Virus record (IMG/VR): IMGVR_UViG_3300033145_002875
Coordinates: 1-24,477 of that record
Source: a virus
Length of the DNA: 24,477 bases
Reading direction: 5' to 3' (one strand)
Below the pieces are notes generated by a model that was not told where the DNA came from, made no database searches, and worked only from the letters and a program-made list of their open reading frames with translations. Position 1 is the stretch's first letter. The number at the start of each line of letters is the position of its first letter. This document shows positions 1 to 8,139 of the stretch, one piece after another. A program made the translations under genes and the position numbers.

Positions 1-207
1 CTTTGCGATCTTTTTAATCATGGCCGGCACCGGATCAAACGGCACCTTGTACCGGCGGCCGCAATAAGAGTCGATCTCCGCATCCCCGTCGGATACGGCC
101 TCGGTGAAGATGGCCGTATCGACAATGCCCAGGCCTTTATCGTCGGTCAGGGCAACAAGCTCATCCTCATCGATGATTTTCTTGATGTCATCCAGCGTGC
201 AGTACAT
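1..207 (-). CDS. gp36-like phage protein (DUF1320), C-terminus cut by window edge
   Basis: The minus strand reads open for 69 codons from ATG at 205-207 to the window edge. The product begins MYCTLDDIKKIIDEDELVAL and contains AEIDSYCGRRYKVPF, the pattern of the Mu gp36 / DUF1320 family: an N-terminal helix-rich start, then the 'D-x-Y-hydrophilic-R-Y-x-x-P' segment. Family members are about 130-150 aa, so roughly half is missing here. In Mu-like phages this gene lies just after the major capsid gene and is thought to act at the head-tail connection, which fits its place here downstream of the capsid gene. The family match is by motif recognition only. Confidence 0.75.
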   Translation of the reverse strand, partial: MYCTLDDIKKIIDEDELVALTDDKGLGIVDTAIFTEAVSDGDAEIDSYCGRRYKVPFDPVPAMIKKIAK

Positions 208-220
208 ATGCCCTCCGGGC

Positions 221-297
221 AGGTTATAGGTTATAGGTCATGGGTTATGGGTTCTGATAGGATTCCACCCATCACCCATTACCCATCACCCATTACC
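221..297. repeat. Heptamer-array inverted repeat between capsid and gp36 genes
   Basis: Each arm is built from 7-bp tandem units: AGGTTAT/AGGTCAT/GGGTTAT on the left (221-252) and ACCCATC/ACCCATT on the right (268-297). The arms are inverted copies of each other, 26 of 32 positions pairing, around a 15-bp loop. The transcript could form a long imperfect hairpin in the only sizeable gap downstream of the capsid gene. It may act as a partial terminator or mRNA-stability element, or be a host-type intergenic repeat. Confidence 0.7.
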
Positions 298-303
298 TGT
301 TTT

Positions 304-1284
304 TTAAGTAATCACCGTGGCGCCGCAGATCCCGTTCACGTTGGGAATGGGAAACGGCTTACTTTCACCTACCAGCTTGTATCCGGACGGATCTTTCATC
401 GGGATCGGTTTGATGAACAGCGGCATGGCCACCAGATTGGCATCCAGATCGTCCAGGGCGTTATACACCAGGCGGTGATTGGCATCCGTGGCGATCATCT
501 TGACATCCTTGTCCGCCACCACGGGAGTGAGGGCCTTGGTCTGGGGATTCATCACCTTGTCCGCCCGGCGCTTCACCAGATACCCGCCCACGTTGATGCC
601 CTGGTCGGAAAGTTCCACCCGGATTTTTGCCGTTGTCGTGGATTTCTCGGCTAACGCGAACAGGGTGGAATAGGCGGTTTTTCCTGCCCAGATTTCGTAA
701 GCGGATCCATACCCTTTCTCGTTGATCGCCTCCTCCATGGCCTGGAGGGTCTCGAACACGTCCTTGAGCTTGGCAGCCGAATCGCTCCACAGAACCGCCG
801 GCGTCACGGACAGGATGCTGCCGAAGGCGATGGACCAGTTCTCGAACTGGCCGGATTCAAGCTGTACCGGCCAGGTGAATGTTCCCGCCAGGGACACGGC
901 GCACATGCCCTCGGTAGTCCGGCGCACGATCTTTCGCAAAAGATCGGTCTTTTCCCGGGCCCAGGTGTCCAGTCCGGACCGGCCCAGGAGCTTGAGATTG
1001 TTCAGATCCGCGCCTGTTACCGATTTGTTCGGCCGGATGGGCAGGGGCTCGTAAAACGAGACGGCCCCGGATTCGGATCCCGCCGGGATGCTGGCCGCGC
1101 CCCTGCGGACCACGGGCAGGGTATTGGCCACTTCCGTGATCATGTCCGCCCCGACCACGGGCAGGGGGTTCAGGGGTCGGTCCGTGTATATGAGATCCAT
1201 CACCGGCGTCTTGATGATGGGCAATGATTTAAGATACCGGATGATGGCTTCCTTTGTGAATAAGCTTGCCAGATTGATGGGCAT
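304..1284 (-). CDS. Major capsid protein (phage lambda E family)
   Basis: The 326-aa product resembles the lambda gpE / HK97-fold major capsid family (lambda gpE is about 341 aa). Supporting segments are the N-terminal MDLIYTDRPLNPLPVVGADM, a central AYEIWAGKTAYSTLFALAEK region, and a C-terminal stretch rich in small beta segments ending GATVIT. It would form the capsomers of the icosahedral head. ATG at 1282-1284 is preceded by AAAGGAGG at good spacing. It follows the decoration-protein gene, the lambda D-E order, although the surrounding packaging genes are Mu-type (Mu itself uses a T-family capsid protein). Highly expressed head genes often have such a near-consensus ribosome binding site. 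Confidence 0.85.
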   Translation of the reverse strand: MPINLASLFTKEAIIRYLKSLPIIKTPVMDLIYTDRPLNPLPVVGADMITEVANTLPVVRRGAASIPAGSESGAVSFYEPLPIRPNKSVTGADLNNLKLLGRSGLDTWAREKTDLLRKIVRRTTEGMCAVSLAGTFTWPVQLESGQFENWSIAFGSILSVTPAVLWSDSAAKLKDVFETLQAMEEAINEKGYGSAYEIWAGKTAYSTLFALAEKSTTTAKIRVELSDQGINVGGYLVKRRADKVMNPQTKALTPVVADKDVKMIATDANHRLVYNALDDLDANLVAMPLFIKPIPMKDPSGYKLVGESKPFPIPNVNGICGATVIT

Positions 1285-1347
1285 GATGGCCTCCTTTGTA
1301 ATGATTTTAATGATTGAATTTTCTTACATTGCCTGCAAAAACAGGTT

Positions 1348-1938
1348 TTATGATGCGTACAGGTGGCGCTTGCGCATCCGTTTCAGACACGTCGCATCCG
1401 GCGCGGCCTGAGCCGATATGCCGATCTTGAGCACATCCTGCCTTACTAAGCCGAAATGGATGCAGTTCCCGGACGCGGCCTTGCTGGTGTCCACCTGCTC
1501 ATCCAGGACAAGGTCGATGGATGTGACGTAATCCACTTCCACATCGACCGCATTGGTCACATTGGCGTTAAACGATACGGCGATGTCGCCGGTCTCGTAG
1601 TCGATGGTGCCGGTCCCGGCCGCATCCCCCACCAGGCGGCCGTAACCGTCATCCCGGAAGGCCTCCGTGCCGTCACCCACAACAACAGACCCCGGATGCA
1701 CCGGGAAGTTCGTCAGGGTCCCGGAAAAAGCCTTTGTCGCTCCGTCCCCCGTTCCAAGCACTTCATCCGCCGTCTCCACATAGGGGATCCCCTCGCCGCT
1801 TTTTTCCGTCAATATCAGGCCCACGGGCAGGATTCCCTGGGCGGCCTTCAGGGCACCGGTGATCAAAACAACCGGGTCCCCGTTCTGGGCCTTTTCGTCA
1901 TTGTACGAAACACTTCCCACCAGTCCGTTGATCGTCAT
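1348..1938 (-). CDS. Head decoration protein (lambda D-like) with inserted beta domain
   Basis: The 196-aa product has a decoration-type N-terminus (KAQNGDPVVLITGALKAAQG, LPVGLILTEK) and a C-terminus with KIGISAQAAPDATCLKRMRK. Between them, residues about 55-135 hold a segment with VLGTGDGATKAFSGTL, PGSVVVGDG and GTIDYETGDIAVSF. That segment is the common 'GTGDG..F.G.L...P..PG' beta domain found in many phage structural proteins. Lambda D is only about 110 aa, so the extra domain makes this an enlarged cement protein that would cap threefold axes of the mature capsid. ATG at 1936-1938 follows AAGGAGGAT. It sits between the protease/scaffold and capsid genes, as D does in lambda. Fold assignment is inferred from motifs and context. 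Confidence 0.75.
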   Translation of the reverse strand: MTINGLVGSVSYNDEKAQNGDPVVLITGALKAAQGILPVGLILTEKSGEGIPYVETADEVLGTGDGATKAFSGTLTNFPVHPGSVVVGDGTEAFRDDGYGRLVGDAAGTGTIDYETGDIAVSFNANVTNAVDVEVDYVTSIDLVLDEQVDTSKAASGNCIHFGLVRQDVLKIGISAQAAPDATCLKRMRKRHLYAS

Positions 1939-1960
1939 ATCATCCTCCTTGTTTTTCCTT

Positions 1961-2013
1961 ACTGTTCACGGTTCACTGTTCACTGTTCACGGTTCACTGT
2001 TCACTGTTCACGG
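1961..2013. repeat. 21-bp tandem repeat made of 7-bp units (ACTGTTC/ACGGTTC)
   Basis: A 21-bp unit (three heptamers: ACTGTTC, ACGGTTC, ACTGTTC) occurs at 1961-1981 and again exactly at 1982-2002, followed by a partial third copy to 2013. It fills the gap between the protease/scaffold stop codon and the decoration-gene start. No function is evident. It may vary in copy number by slippage. Confidence 0.85.
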
Positions 2014-2016
2014 CAT

Positions 2017-2496
2017 TTAAACATATTTCGTCAGGTCCGCCGTCTCCGCGAAATCCGCCCCGTCATCCGCCCCGGCAGCCTTCTCCTTCGTCACCAGTTC
2101 CTGAAAGATCTCAAACTTGCCCAGGCCCTCCAGAAACTCCTTGAAGTATGCCAGGGAATTTTTCTTCTCCCCTTCGGCAAAGTCGAGATCCGTTTCCGCA
2201 TCCAACTGTTGCATGAACTCCACCATGCCGCCTTTGATCCAGGAAGGCGGTATCTTGCCGTCCTTTGCCAGTCCCTCGCAGAAATCCCTGATCTCCTTTT
2301 GCCGGGCCTCACCGGCCAGGGCTTTTTTGGCGTCCGCAGCGCCCTGTTTCTTCGCCGCCTCGATGTCGGCCTCGGAAAAACTTTTCCCGTCATCCACAGG
2401 CTTGACGGCAGGTACCGCCGGTTGACCCAGGTCCACGTCCTTGCCCTGGGCTTTCTTCCAAAATTTGAACGCTTCCAAGAATTCGGAAAATTCCAT
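2017..2496 (-). CDS. Internal in-frame scaffold product (Mu Z / lambda Nu3-like)
   Basis: Within the protease/scaffold gene, an in-frame ATG at 2494-2496 (codon 206) is preceded by a perfect AAAGGAG at 2505-2511 with 8 nt spacing. It starts the peptide MEFSEFLEAFKFWKK and would yield a 159-aa protein consisting only of the helical scaffold half. Mu (Z inside I) and lambda (Nu3 inside C) both make scaffold from an internal start in the protease gene. The strength and position of this site suggest the same arrangement here. Expression is inferred from sequence, not shown. Confidence 0.7.
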   Translation of the reverse strand: MEFSEFLEAFKFWKKAQGKDVDLGQPAVPAVKPVDDGKSFSEADIEAAKKQGAADAKKALAGEARQKEIRDFCEGLAKDGKIPPSWIKGGMVEFMQQLDAETDLDFAEGEKKNSLAYFKEFLEGLGKFEIFQELVTKEKAAGADDGADFAETADLTKYV

Positions 2497-3111
2497 GTCG
2501 TCTTCTCCTTTCGATGTTGATTGTTCCGCCCGGCTTTTCTCATCGGCAATGTCGTCAAGATTCCACTCCGGGATAACGGAATCCGCCTTTTCCTTGCCGT
2601 CCTTTTCAATGATCCACTCGCGTATGGCCCGAAACATCCCGCCGATCGCCCCCCAGGTCCACGGGCTGGGGTCTGAGAATTCAAATGTAACCCCGTCTCC
2701 GTCGTCGGCAAAAGCGATGTTTTTCAGTCCCTTCACCGCCGGCGGCTGCGCTCCCAAGAAGCCCACATGTCTCAACCGTCCGTCATCGTAAAAGCTCGCC
2801 GATCGCTTTTTATACATTCCCTGGGACACCGCATCGGCAAACTCCGGCACCACCTGGTCGAACTTAGCAAACAACGTCTTGGTCCCCTTGACGTCGGGCA
2901 CTGCCTTGATTTCTTTCACCCAGGCATACCCGGGGGCATTGTCTTTTGGATGCCCGATCACCGCCGGCGGCTCGTGAAACGTCGGATCAAAGCTGGATAC
3001 CGCCTTGTCGATGATGGCGTCGCCGTCATGTTGTTTGCCCTTGCTGTCAATCTGGGCGCCGCCCCTGAAGATCTCCACCCAGTTTTCAAATCCCTTAAAA
3101 TTGATTGTCAT
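2017..3111 (-). CDS. Head maturation protease fused to scaffold (Mu gpI-like)
   Basis: The 364-aa product matches the Mu I-type protease/scaffold family. N-terminal markers are NWVEIFRGGAQIDSKGK, FDPTFHEPPAVIGHPKDNAP, GMYKKRSASFYDDGRLRHV and the hallmark FLGAQPPAVKGLK. The first 180 or so residues are the protease. The remainder is charged, helical and Lys/Glu/Ala-rich, as in phage scaffolds, with low-complexity linkers. It would assemble inside the prohead and then cleave itself and the scaffold. ATG at 3109-3111 follows GGAGGG. It lies directly downstream of the F-like gene, the Mu order. A second, internal start for scaffold alone is listed separately. Confidence 0.85.
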   Translation of the reverse strand: MTINFKGFENWVEIFRGGAQIDSKGKQHDGDAIIDKAVSSFDPTFHEPPAVIGHPKDNAPGYAWVKEIKAVPDVKGTKTLFAKFDQVVPEFADAVSQGMYKKRSASFYDDGRLRHVGFLGAQPPAVKGLKNIAFADDGDGVTFEFSDPSPWTWGAIGGMFRAIREWIIEKDGKEKADSVIPEWNLDDIADEKSRAEQSTSKGEDDMEFSEFLEAFKFWKKAQGKDVDLGQPAVPAVKPVDDGKSFSEADIEAAKKQGAADAKKALAGEARQKEIRDFCEGLAKDGKIPPSWIKGGMVEFMQQLDAETDLDFAEGEKKNSLAYFKEFLEGLGKFEIFQELVTKEKAAGADDGADFAETADLTKYV

Positions 3112-3132
3112 TGTATTCCCTCCAAAATTTAG

Positions 3133-3819
3133 CTACGCCGGTTTTTCCCATGCAGCTTTACCCACATTGTAATCCCATCCCGGATCGATGCCGTTGGGAA
3201 TTGTATGTGTCTTGCCTGCCTTGTCCGTCCACTCGTATGTCCCGTCATCCGGGGCGTTGCCCACGGTCTTGCCTTCCCGGTCCAGATCCCGTTCGGACAC
3301 AGCAAACACCTTGCACTTGCATCCCCAGCCGTTGGGCGGATAATGATCGTCCCACCAGGGGTCGTCTGCCGGCAGCACAAGGCCGTCCCATGCCAGGTGC
3401 TCGGGCCGGGGATTCGCGCTGCCGCTGTGCCGGTATTCCCAGTAGGGCCTTGCCTTCAACACATCCGGGTCCGTCATCTGCTTATACCGCCCGGCCGAAT
3501 ATGCCGTTCGGATATTGGTGTCGAAGATCACCCGGCTCCGCCAGTTGCGTCCGCCCTTGTAAACCCACCCGTGACGGGCCACGATGTCATCAAAATTCTT
3601 TCTGAATTGCGCAAGCGTCATGCCGTCGGTCTGGGCCTTCAAAATAGCGTTGTGAAAATCCGTCAAAAGTGATTCCTCTGTCGCGCCGGCGACCATGAAC
3701 CCCCGGGCATGCATCCCCTTCCAGAGGTCATCCCATCGCAGGGTGGGGATCTTGAGTTTCCCCTTAAAAAAGGCGATCGCTTCGTCAAAGCTCAGATTTT
3801 CGAATACTTCATCCGGCAT
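3133..3819 (-). CDS. Phage head morphogenesis protein (Mu F-like / SPP1 gp7)
   Basis: The 228-aa product carries the Mu F-like/SPP1 gp7 signature: WRSRVIFDTNIRTAYSAGRY, then HSGSANPRPEHLAWDGLVLP, DDPWWDDHYPPNGWGCKCKV. This minor head protein is thought to act with the portal in early prohead assembly. The N-terminal FDEAIAFFKGKLKIPTLRWDD block matches the usual beginning of the family, supporting ATG at 3817-3819. There is no good Shine-Dalgarno before it. The 116 bp between this start and the portal stop codon (3820-3935) stay open in several minus frames. One of them ends MAAKAGGNF and stops just before this start, so a slightly longer portal or a tiny extra gene cannot be excluded. Confidence 0.85.
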   Translation of the reverse strand: MPDEVFENLSFDEAIAFFKGKLKIPTLRWDDLWKGMHARGFMVAGATEESLLTDFHNAILKAQTDGMTLAQFRKNFDDIVARHGWVYKGGRNWRSRVIFDTNIRTAYSAGRYKQMTDPDVLKARPYWEYRHSGSANPRPEHLAWDGLVLPADDPWWDDHYPPNGWGCKCKVFAVSERDLDREGKTVGNAPDDGTYEWTDKAGKTHTIPNGIDPGWDYNVGKAAWEKPA

Positions 3820-3935
3820 GATTAAAAATTCCCGCCTGCTTTCGCCGCCATTTGCCCGCCTTTGAAAGATCTCCCCTCCGAACGACCAAGTCTGCCAAAG
3901 TCCGGGGATCGTCGCTTGTCGTCGAGCTGAGGCGT

Positions 3936-5426
3936 TTATTTGATTTCATCCATCACCTCGGATCGGCCGGCCAGCTCGGCGGCCGTCATCGCCTTTTGCA
4001 TCAGGGCGCCCAGGTCGGACGAATTCATTTCAGGGTCCAGGTCGATCAACCCGTCCCGGATCTCCGCGAACGAACTTGCCGAGTTCACCAGTGCCCTGAT
4101 TTTGTCCGTATACCCGTCGATGATCCCGGCCGCCTCCTTGTCCAGGCGATCGGCAAGGATATCCGCCGCATCCGGTGTGGCCGTCTTCTCGGCGAATTCC
4201 GCCGCAATAACCGGCTGCCCGGACCGCATCTCAAAATCATCCTCTTCCAGGTTATAGGTCCGCATATAATATGCGGGCGTAAACGTGATATTCTTGGAAA
4301 GCTTGTCATCCCGCTCGGCCCGGTCGTTTTGCAGATCTTCTTTCTCCTCAAAAGCAAACACCGGCGGTGCGGCAGCGGGCACGTTCAAGTCAGTAATCCA
4401 AGCGCACAACGTATTGAATGCCTCGGTAACCATGGCGCTGTCGTTATTCACGACATCCTCCCGGACTTCCAGGTGTCCCTTTGTCGCGGCATAGGATCCG
4501 CCGCCCTGGACTTCCGTGGACAGCGTCTGGTTTAAAATGGCCTTGGAGATCTCCCGGTTGGAAACGCTGATCAGCTTTTCATAGATACCCGCGCTGGAAG
4601 CCTTGAACGCGCTTTCCTTGATGTCGATCTTTTCATCGTTGTTGATTACCGCGACGGCATCCTGGACCATCGACACCAGTCGGGAGAGAAAGGCGTTGCG
4701 CTCGGGCTGCCCGGTTCCCCTGGGCACATTGCCGATCACCCAGGGCATGCCGTATTTCTCCGTGAATATCGCCCAGAACTTGAACCCGCCCTTTTTAAAC
4801 GCCACCGGCCAGAAGCATTTCGACAGCAGGCGCTCTCCATAGGGATTCAGGTAATCGGCATGATGGCGGCACAACAAGATTTTGTATGGTGGGAGTTCCT
4901 CGCCGTCCTGGTTATTTTGAGTCTTAAACCGGATCCGGTTTGCCTGGTCGAACAGAAACCACTCCGGCGGCTTGCCGGTAATGGCCGTCGGTCGCCATTC
5001 GTTTCCGTCCGCCTGCCAGATCACCTCCATCGGCGATATGCCGTACAGCGCCGCATCCAGCATGTCGGACATGATGTTTCGCATGGGAAGGGAGGAGAAA
5101 ACATCCTTGACCAGCTCGGCCGCTTTCACATTGGCTGCTGCGGATCCCCCGCGGGCCGCTTCGGTGATGTCCCAGTCCCTTGGCATGGTGCCGGATTTCC
5201 GGCTGCTGATGCAGGACCACACATGGGCGTCGGATTTCATCTGCCGGTATGTGCTGATGTCCTTGCCGGCCGCCTTTAAGACGGGATCCGGATCAGGCAG
5301 CACGTCCATGTCGTTGACGCCGTCATACCGCTGCCGGGTGATGATCTCCTCCGGCTCCGGCCGCATGGCCGCTGCCGCCACCTCGACAAAATCATTTTCA
5401 TTGATCCAAAGTTTCATATCCGCCAC
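3936..5426 (-). CDS. Portal protein, Mu gp29-like (DUF935)
   Basis: The 496-aa product is a DUF935 / Mu gp29 portal. It has IITRQRYDGVNDMDVLPDPD near the start, then LDAALYGISPMEVIWQADG, EWFLFDQANRIRF, FTEKYGMPWVIGNVPRG, and a C-terminal helical tail. The portal forms the dodecameric ring through which the terminase pumps DNA. The longest frame begins at a GTG (5424-5426). An ATG three codons in (5415-5417) is the alternative, and neither has a strong Shine-Dalgarno. It begins 16 bp after the large terminase stop, so coupling is likely. Length is typical for the family. Confidence 0.9.
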   Translation of the reverse strand: MADMKLWINENDFVEVAAAAMRPEPEEIITRQRYDGVNDMDVLPDPDPVLKAAGKDISTYRQMKSDAHVWSCISSRKSGTMPRDWDITEAARGGSAAANVKAAELVKDVFSSLPMRNIMSDMLDAALYGISPMEVIWQADGNEWRPTAITGKPPEWFLFDQANRIRFKTQNNQDGEELPPYKILLCRHHADYLNPYGERLLSKCFWPVAFKKGGFKFWAIFTEKYGMPWVIGNVPRGTGQPERNAFLSRLVSMVQDAVAVINNDEKIDIKESAFKASSAGIYEKLISVSNREISKAILNQTLSTEVQGGGSYAATKGHLEVREDVVNNDSAMVTEAFNTLCAWITDLNVPAAAPPVFAFEEKEDLQNDRAERDDKLSKNITFTPAYYMRTYNLEEDDFEMRSGQPVIAAEFAEKTATPDAADILADRLDKEAAGIIDGYTDKIRALVNSASSFAEIRDGLIDLDPEMNSSDLGALMQKAMTAAELAGRSEVMDEIK

Positions 5427-5442
5427 AACTCACTGTTTTTTA

Positions 5443-6993
5443 TTAATACGCATCATAATCAACCGCATCACGGTATCCGACAAACCCGCTGTCAAGCGCC
5501 GGTTTTGCAGAAACCACCGGCGGCACCTCGTGATACACGTCAAATGTCCGGGCCGCATACACGGCCAGACTTTTTGCTACCGCTGCATCCCCGTGCCGCT
5601 TGCCCCCGTATTTGCTCAGGGTCCGTTCATCCACGGGCACCCGGGGAACGCCCTTGATTTTCTTGATGGCCCGGAAGTCTTCCAGCACTTCATTATCCTT
5701 GGGGAGCGAGGTGGTCCGATCCTCAAAGAGCGCCTTCATGGGCGGCATGTTTTCTAAGTACCAGGCAGATGAAAACGAAACCTGTTCAATGCGATCCTCG
5801 CTGTATCGCTGCATGGCTCGCTCCGCAAGAAACGCCCCGTTGCCGCCTTTATCCAGCGCCCCGCCGCATAACCTCGGCAGCCGGTCCAGCAGGTAGAACA
5901 AGGCCTGTTCCTGCTGGGAAAAGGGGCAATCCCGAAGCTCCAGCAGCAAGGGCGTCCAATACGTCAGCCCCGGCATCTCCTGGAGGGGCCACACGCAGGT
6001 CAGATCGCACGTCCGGGCGAAGTCTTCGCCGAACCAGGAGTTCGCAATAATGGCCTTGGCTTTCATGACGGGCTCAAGTTCGTCATCCAGCCAGTCCTGC
6101 ATCTCCTTGAACCGAGCCACATCGTCCCAGTGCACAAAATCCGTTGCCGGCGGCCGCCATCTCAACACCGGGATATCTTCGACCATGCACGCCTCGATCA
6201 TCATCCGGGTGAGAAAAGATCCCCCGCCCCGGGCCGGAATGCACAGCAGCTCTTCGTCGGCATCGTCCCCGTAATAATCAAACAGGGTTTCCCGCCATTC
6301 GGTCTGGCTATCTTCGCTCCAGGATTTGCCCAGGCGCAGGCAAATCCGGCGATACAGCCCCTGCTCAAGGGCGTCGTCGATGGTGACCCGGTGCAGGCTG
6401 TATGGTTTCTTGCCCGCCCGGACCTCGTTGATCAGCTCGGCAAACGGATGATCGTCCCCGTTGTGCGTGGAGATGATCACCACCCGGCCGCCCCACATCA
6501 GCATGGCCATGGCCGCCTTCAGCAGGCCCGCCAGGTCGTCGTGAAACGCGGCTTCGTCGATCACGATCTTTCCCTGCTTGCCGCGAAGGTTCGCCGGTCT
6601 GGATGAAAGGGCCACGACCTTGAACCCGGAAGGGTACTTGATCCGGAACGCCTGGATGTCTTTTTTTTCTTCCCCTTCATCCTGCCAGATAAATTCTTCG
6701 ATCTCGCCGGCCGCCTGGTTGTAAACCCGGGCCCAACCGGCGCAATCCTCGATGAATTCCAACGCCATGTCCTTGTTGTACCCGATGTAAAATACGTCCA
6801 TGCCGTTTTCCGACGCGGCCAGAAGGGCGTCTTCACCGGCCTCGGCCCAGGAAAGACCGATGCGCCGAGACTTTTCCATGATCTTCACCGGGCTTTGATC
6901 CGCCGCCCATTTCTTCTGGTAGGAAAGAAAAACATCCGGACATACGTCCGGCGTTCTTAAATTTCGGTTTTCTTTTCCGGCCCATCCCTTCAT
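5443..6993 (-). CDS. Terminase large subunit (Mu gp28-like)
   Basis: The 516-aa product is the packaging ATPase/nuclease. A deviant Walker A, KSRRIGLSW, lies at residues 41-49. Walker B is KIVIDEAAF, with the acidic pair near 146-147. Motif III is IISTHN near 173-178. C-terminal nuclease acids are likely in the RTCDLTCVWPLQ segment and in GKRHGDAAVAKSLA. It would cut concatenated or host-integrated DNA by a Mu-type headful mechanism and drive it through the portal. ATG at 6991-6993 overlaps the small-subunit TGA in ATGA, showing translational coupling. Length matches Mu gp28-like proteins. Confidence 0.9.
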   Translation of the reverse strand: MKGWAGKENRNLRTPDVCPDVFLSYQKKWAADQSPVKIMEKSRRIGLSWAEAGEDALLAASENGMDVFYIGYNKDMALEFIEDCAGWARVYNQAAGEIEEFIWQDEGEEKKDIQAFRIKYPSGFKVVALSSRPANLRGKQGKIVIDEAAFHDDLAGLLKAAMAMLMWGGRVVIISTHNGDDHPFAELINEVRAGKKPYSLHRVTIDDALEQGLYRRICLRLGKSWSEDSQTEWRETLFDYYGDDADEELLCIPARGGGSFLTRMMIEACMVEDIPVLRWRPPATDFVHWDDVARFKEMQDWLDDELEPVMKAKAIIANSWFGEDFARTCDLTCVWPLQEMPGLTYWTPLLLELRDCPFSQQEQALFYLLDRLPRLCGGALDKGGNGAFLAERAMQRYSEDRIEQVSFSSAWYLENMPPMKALFEDRTTSLPKDNEVLEDFRAIKKIKGVPRVPVDERTLSKYGGKRHGDAAVAKSLAVYAARTFDVYHEVPPVVSAKPALDSGFVGYRDAVDYDAY

Positions 6994-7520
6994 GTGGCCA
7001 TCCCCAATATTTTTGCCCGGATTTTATCGGCGGCATCGTCCGACAGCCCGCCTTTTTTCACGATTTTTGCCACGGCGTCCGCCGTCTTTTTTGCCCGTTT
7101 TTCAAGATCGTCTTTCCAGACGTTCATCCGCACATGGGCATTCTGCAAACTGGCGACGCCGGAAATAAGCCTGGCGTTTTCCGTGACGTTTGCCGTGCCG
7201 TCCATCAGCCCGGCCATGACCTTTTGCAGGATCATCTTGCCCACGGCCTCTTCCATGGGCATGCCGTCAGCCGCTCCCGCCGTGATGGCCCGGGCCTGGT
7301 CTTCAAACCGCTTGATGGCGCCATATGCCTCGAAAAACTCTTTGCCGTACCGGCCGATGGACGCCCGGCTGATATTGTATCCCCGGACCTTCAGATGTTC
7401 GGCGATCTCTTCATAGGTGGCCCCCTCCAGCAAAAGCCGGTCCACATCCTGCCGAAGCTCGATCGGCAGCTCGGTCTCGATGCGGGAGCGCCGCCGTGAT
7501 TTGGTGTGTGTGCCGCCCAT
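6990..7520 (-). CDS. Terminase small subunit (Mu gp27-like, DUF3486)
   Basis: The 176-aa product matches DUF3486. It opens with a basic RRRSRIETELP stretch and a helix-turn-helix-like segment (residues about 20-60: LPIELRQDVDRLLLEGATYE, then IAEHLKVRGYNISRASIGRY). Next comes a helical oligomerisation region with AHVRMNVWKDDLEKRAKKTA. It would recognise phage DNA and deliver it to the large subunit. The start ATG at 7518-7520 shares one base with the upstream TGA (TGATG), and the stop overlaps the large-subunit ATG. Confidence 0.85.
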   Translation of the reverse strand: MGGTHTKSRRRSRIETELPIELRQDVDRLLLEGATYEEIAEHLKVRGYNISRASIGRYGKEFFEAYGAIKRFEDQARAITAGAADGMPMEEAVGKMILQKVMAGLMDGTANVTENARLISGVASLQNAHVRMNVWKDDLEKRAKKTADAVAKIVKKGGLSDDAADKIRAKILGMAT

Positions 7521-7768
7521 CAGGCCAGCTCCGCCTCAATCTTGGTAATGTCCACACAGACCGCTGTCAGCTTGATTTTCAGCTCGGCCGCCTCCCGCAA
7601 ATTATAATGGGCGCTGTCAATATCAATATCGGCAATGGCCCGTATCCGCCATCCGGCCAGAAAGGTTTGCACCGCCGCGAGGTTCGCCGCAATGGCCGTT
7701 GCAATCCTCATTTTTTCTTCCTTCAGTCCGGCCAGGTGGCCTTTCAAAATCGCGCGTTCCTGGTTCAT
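7520..7768 (-). CDS. Small helical phage protein (gp26 position)
   Basis: The 82-aa product is almost entirely helical, for example AILKGHLAGLKEEKMRIATA and REAAELKIKLTAVCVDITKI, with coiled-coil character. No specific domain was recognised. Overlap with both neighbours (ATGA upstream, TGATG downstream) shows it is a translated member of the late operon. In Mu-like phages a small protein of this kind (gp26) sits immediately before the small terminase, so it is probably the positional equivalent. Function unknown. Confidence 0.75.
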   Translation of the reverse strand: MNQERAILKGHLAGLKEEKMRIATAIAANLAAVQTFLAGWRIRAIADIDIDSAHYNLREAAELKIKLTAVCVDITKIEAELA

Positions 7769-8139
7769 CCGTTCGGCCCTTTCTCCCGTATCATGGGGCA
7801 GTACATGTTGTTTTTGATCTGGTCCGCCAGGTGGGTCTGGGTCTGGGTGTTCAGTGAAATAATGGCGATGGTTTCACTGTACAGGGTTTCTAAGCGGTTG
7901 TAGGCTTTGCCGTAGTCCTGGACCAGGTGGACGTTGTTTTCATACAACCGCTTGATTCCTGAAACGTCATCTTTATACTGGGAAAGGATGCGTGTGACGT
8001 CTTCGTAATGCCGGATGGTTGTTTTTTCCCGGTTCCGGAAAAATGCCCATATCAGCACAATAACCAGAAATAAAATCAAGCCGAAACCCCCGTATTCCTT
8101 AGCCACAACAAGCCCCCATGTGAGCCATACCGTTTCCAT
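7765..8139 (-). CDS. One-TM coiled-coil membrane protein (Mu gp25 position)
   Basis: The 124-aa product has a single hydrophobic segment at about residues 18-34 (GGFGLILFLVIVLIWAFF), a positively charged stop (RNREK), then a long helical tail rich in charged heptads. Topology is predicted as N-out/C-in or a type II anchor. It begins at the ATG immediately after the DksA-like stop (TAAATG) with GGGGGAT upstream. This fits the gp25/DUF2730-type proteins of Mu-like phages. A role in lysis (holin or inner-membrane spanin) is possible given the endolysin nearby, but no motif proves it. Confidence 0.75.
   Translation of the reverse strand: METVWLTWGLVVAKEYGGFGLILFLVIVLIWAFFRNREKTTIRHYEDVTRILSQYKDDVSGIKRLYENNVHLVQDYGKAYNRLETLYSETIAIISLNTQTQTHLADQIKNNMYCPMIREKGPNG

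Noticed and set aside
1456-2520. A long plus frame across decoration and scaffold genes
   Set aside because: It reads through the tandem repeat (giving a repeated SRFTVHC) and is antisense to two well-recognised head genes. High GC gives long chance frames.
3820-3935. Possible tiny gene or longer portal end between portal and F-like genes
   Set aside because: Several frames are open but none has a convincing start or known motif. 116 bp is too short to decide.
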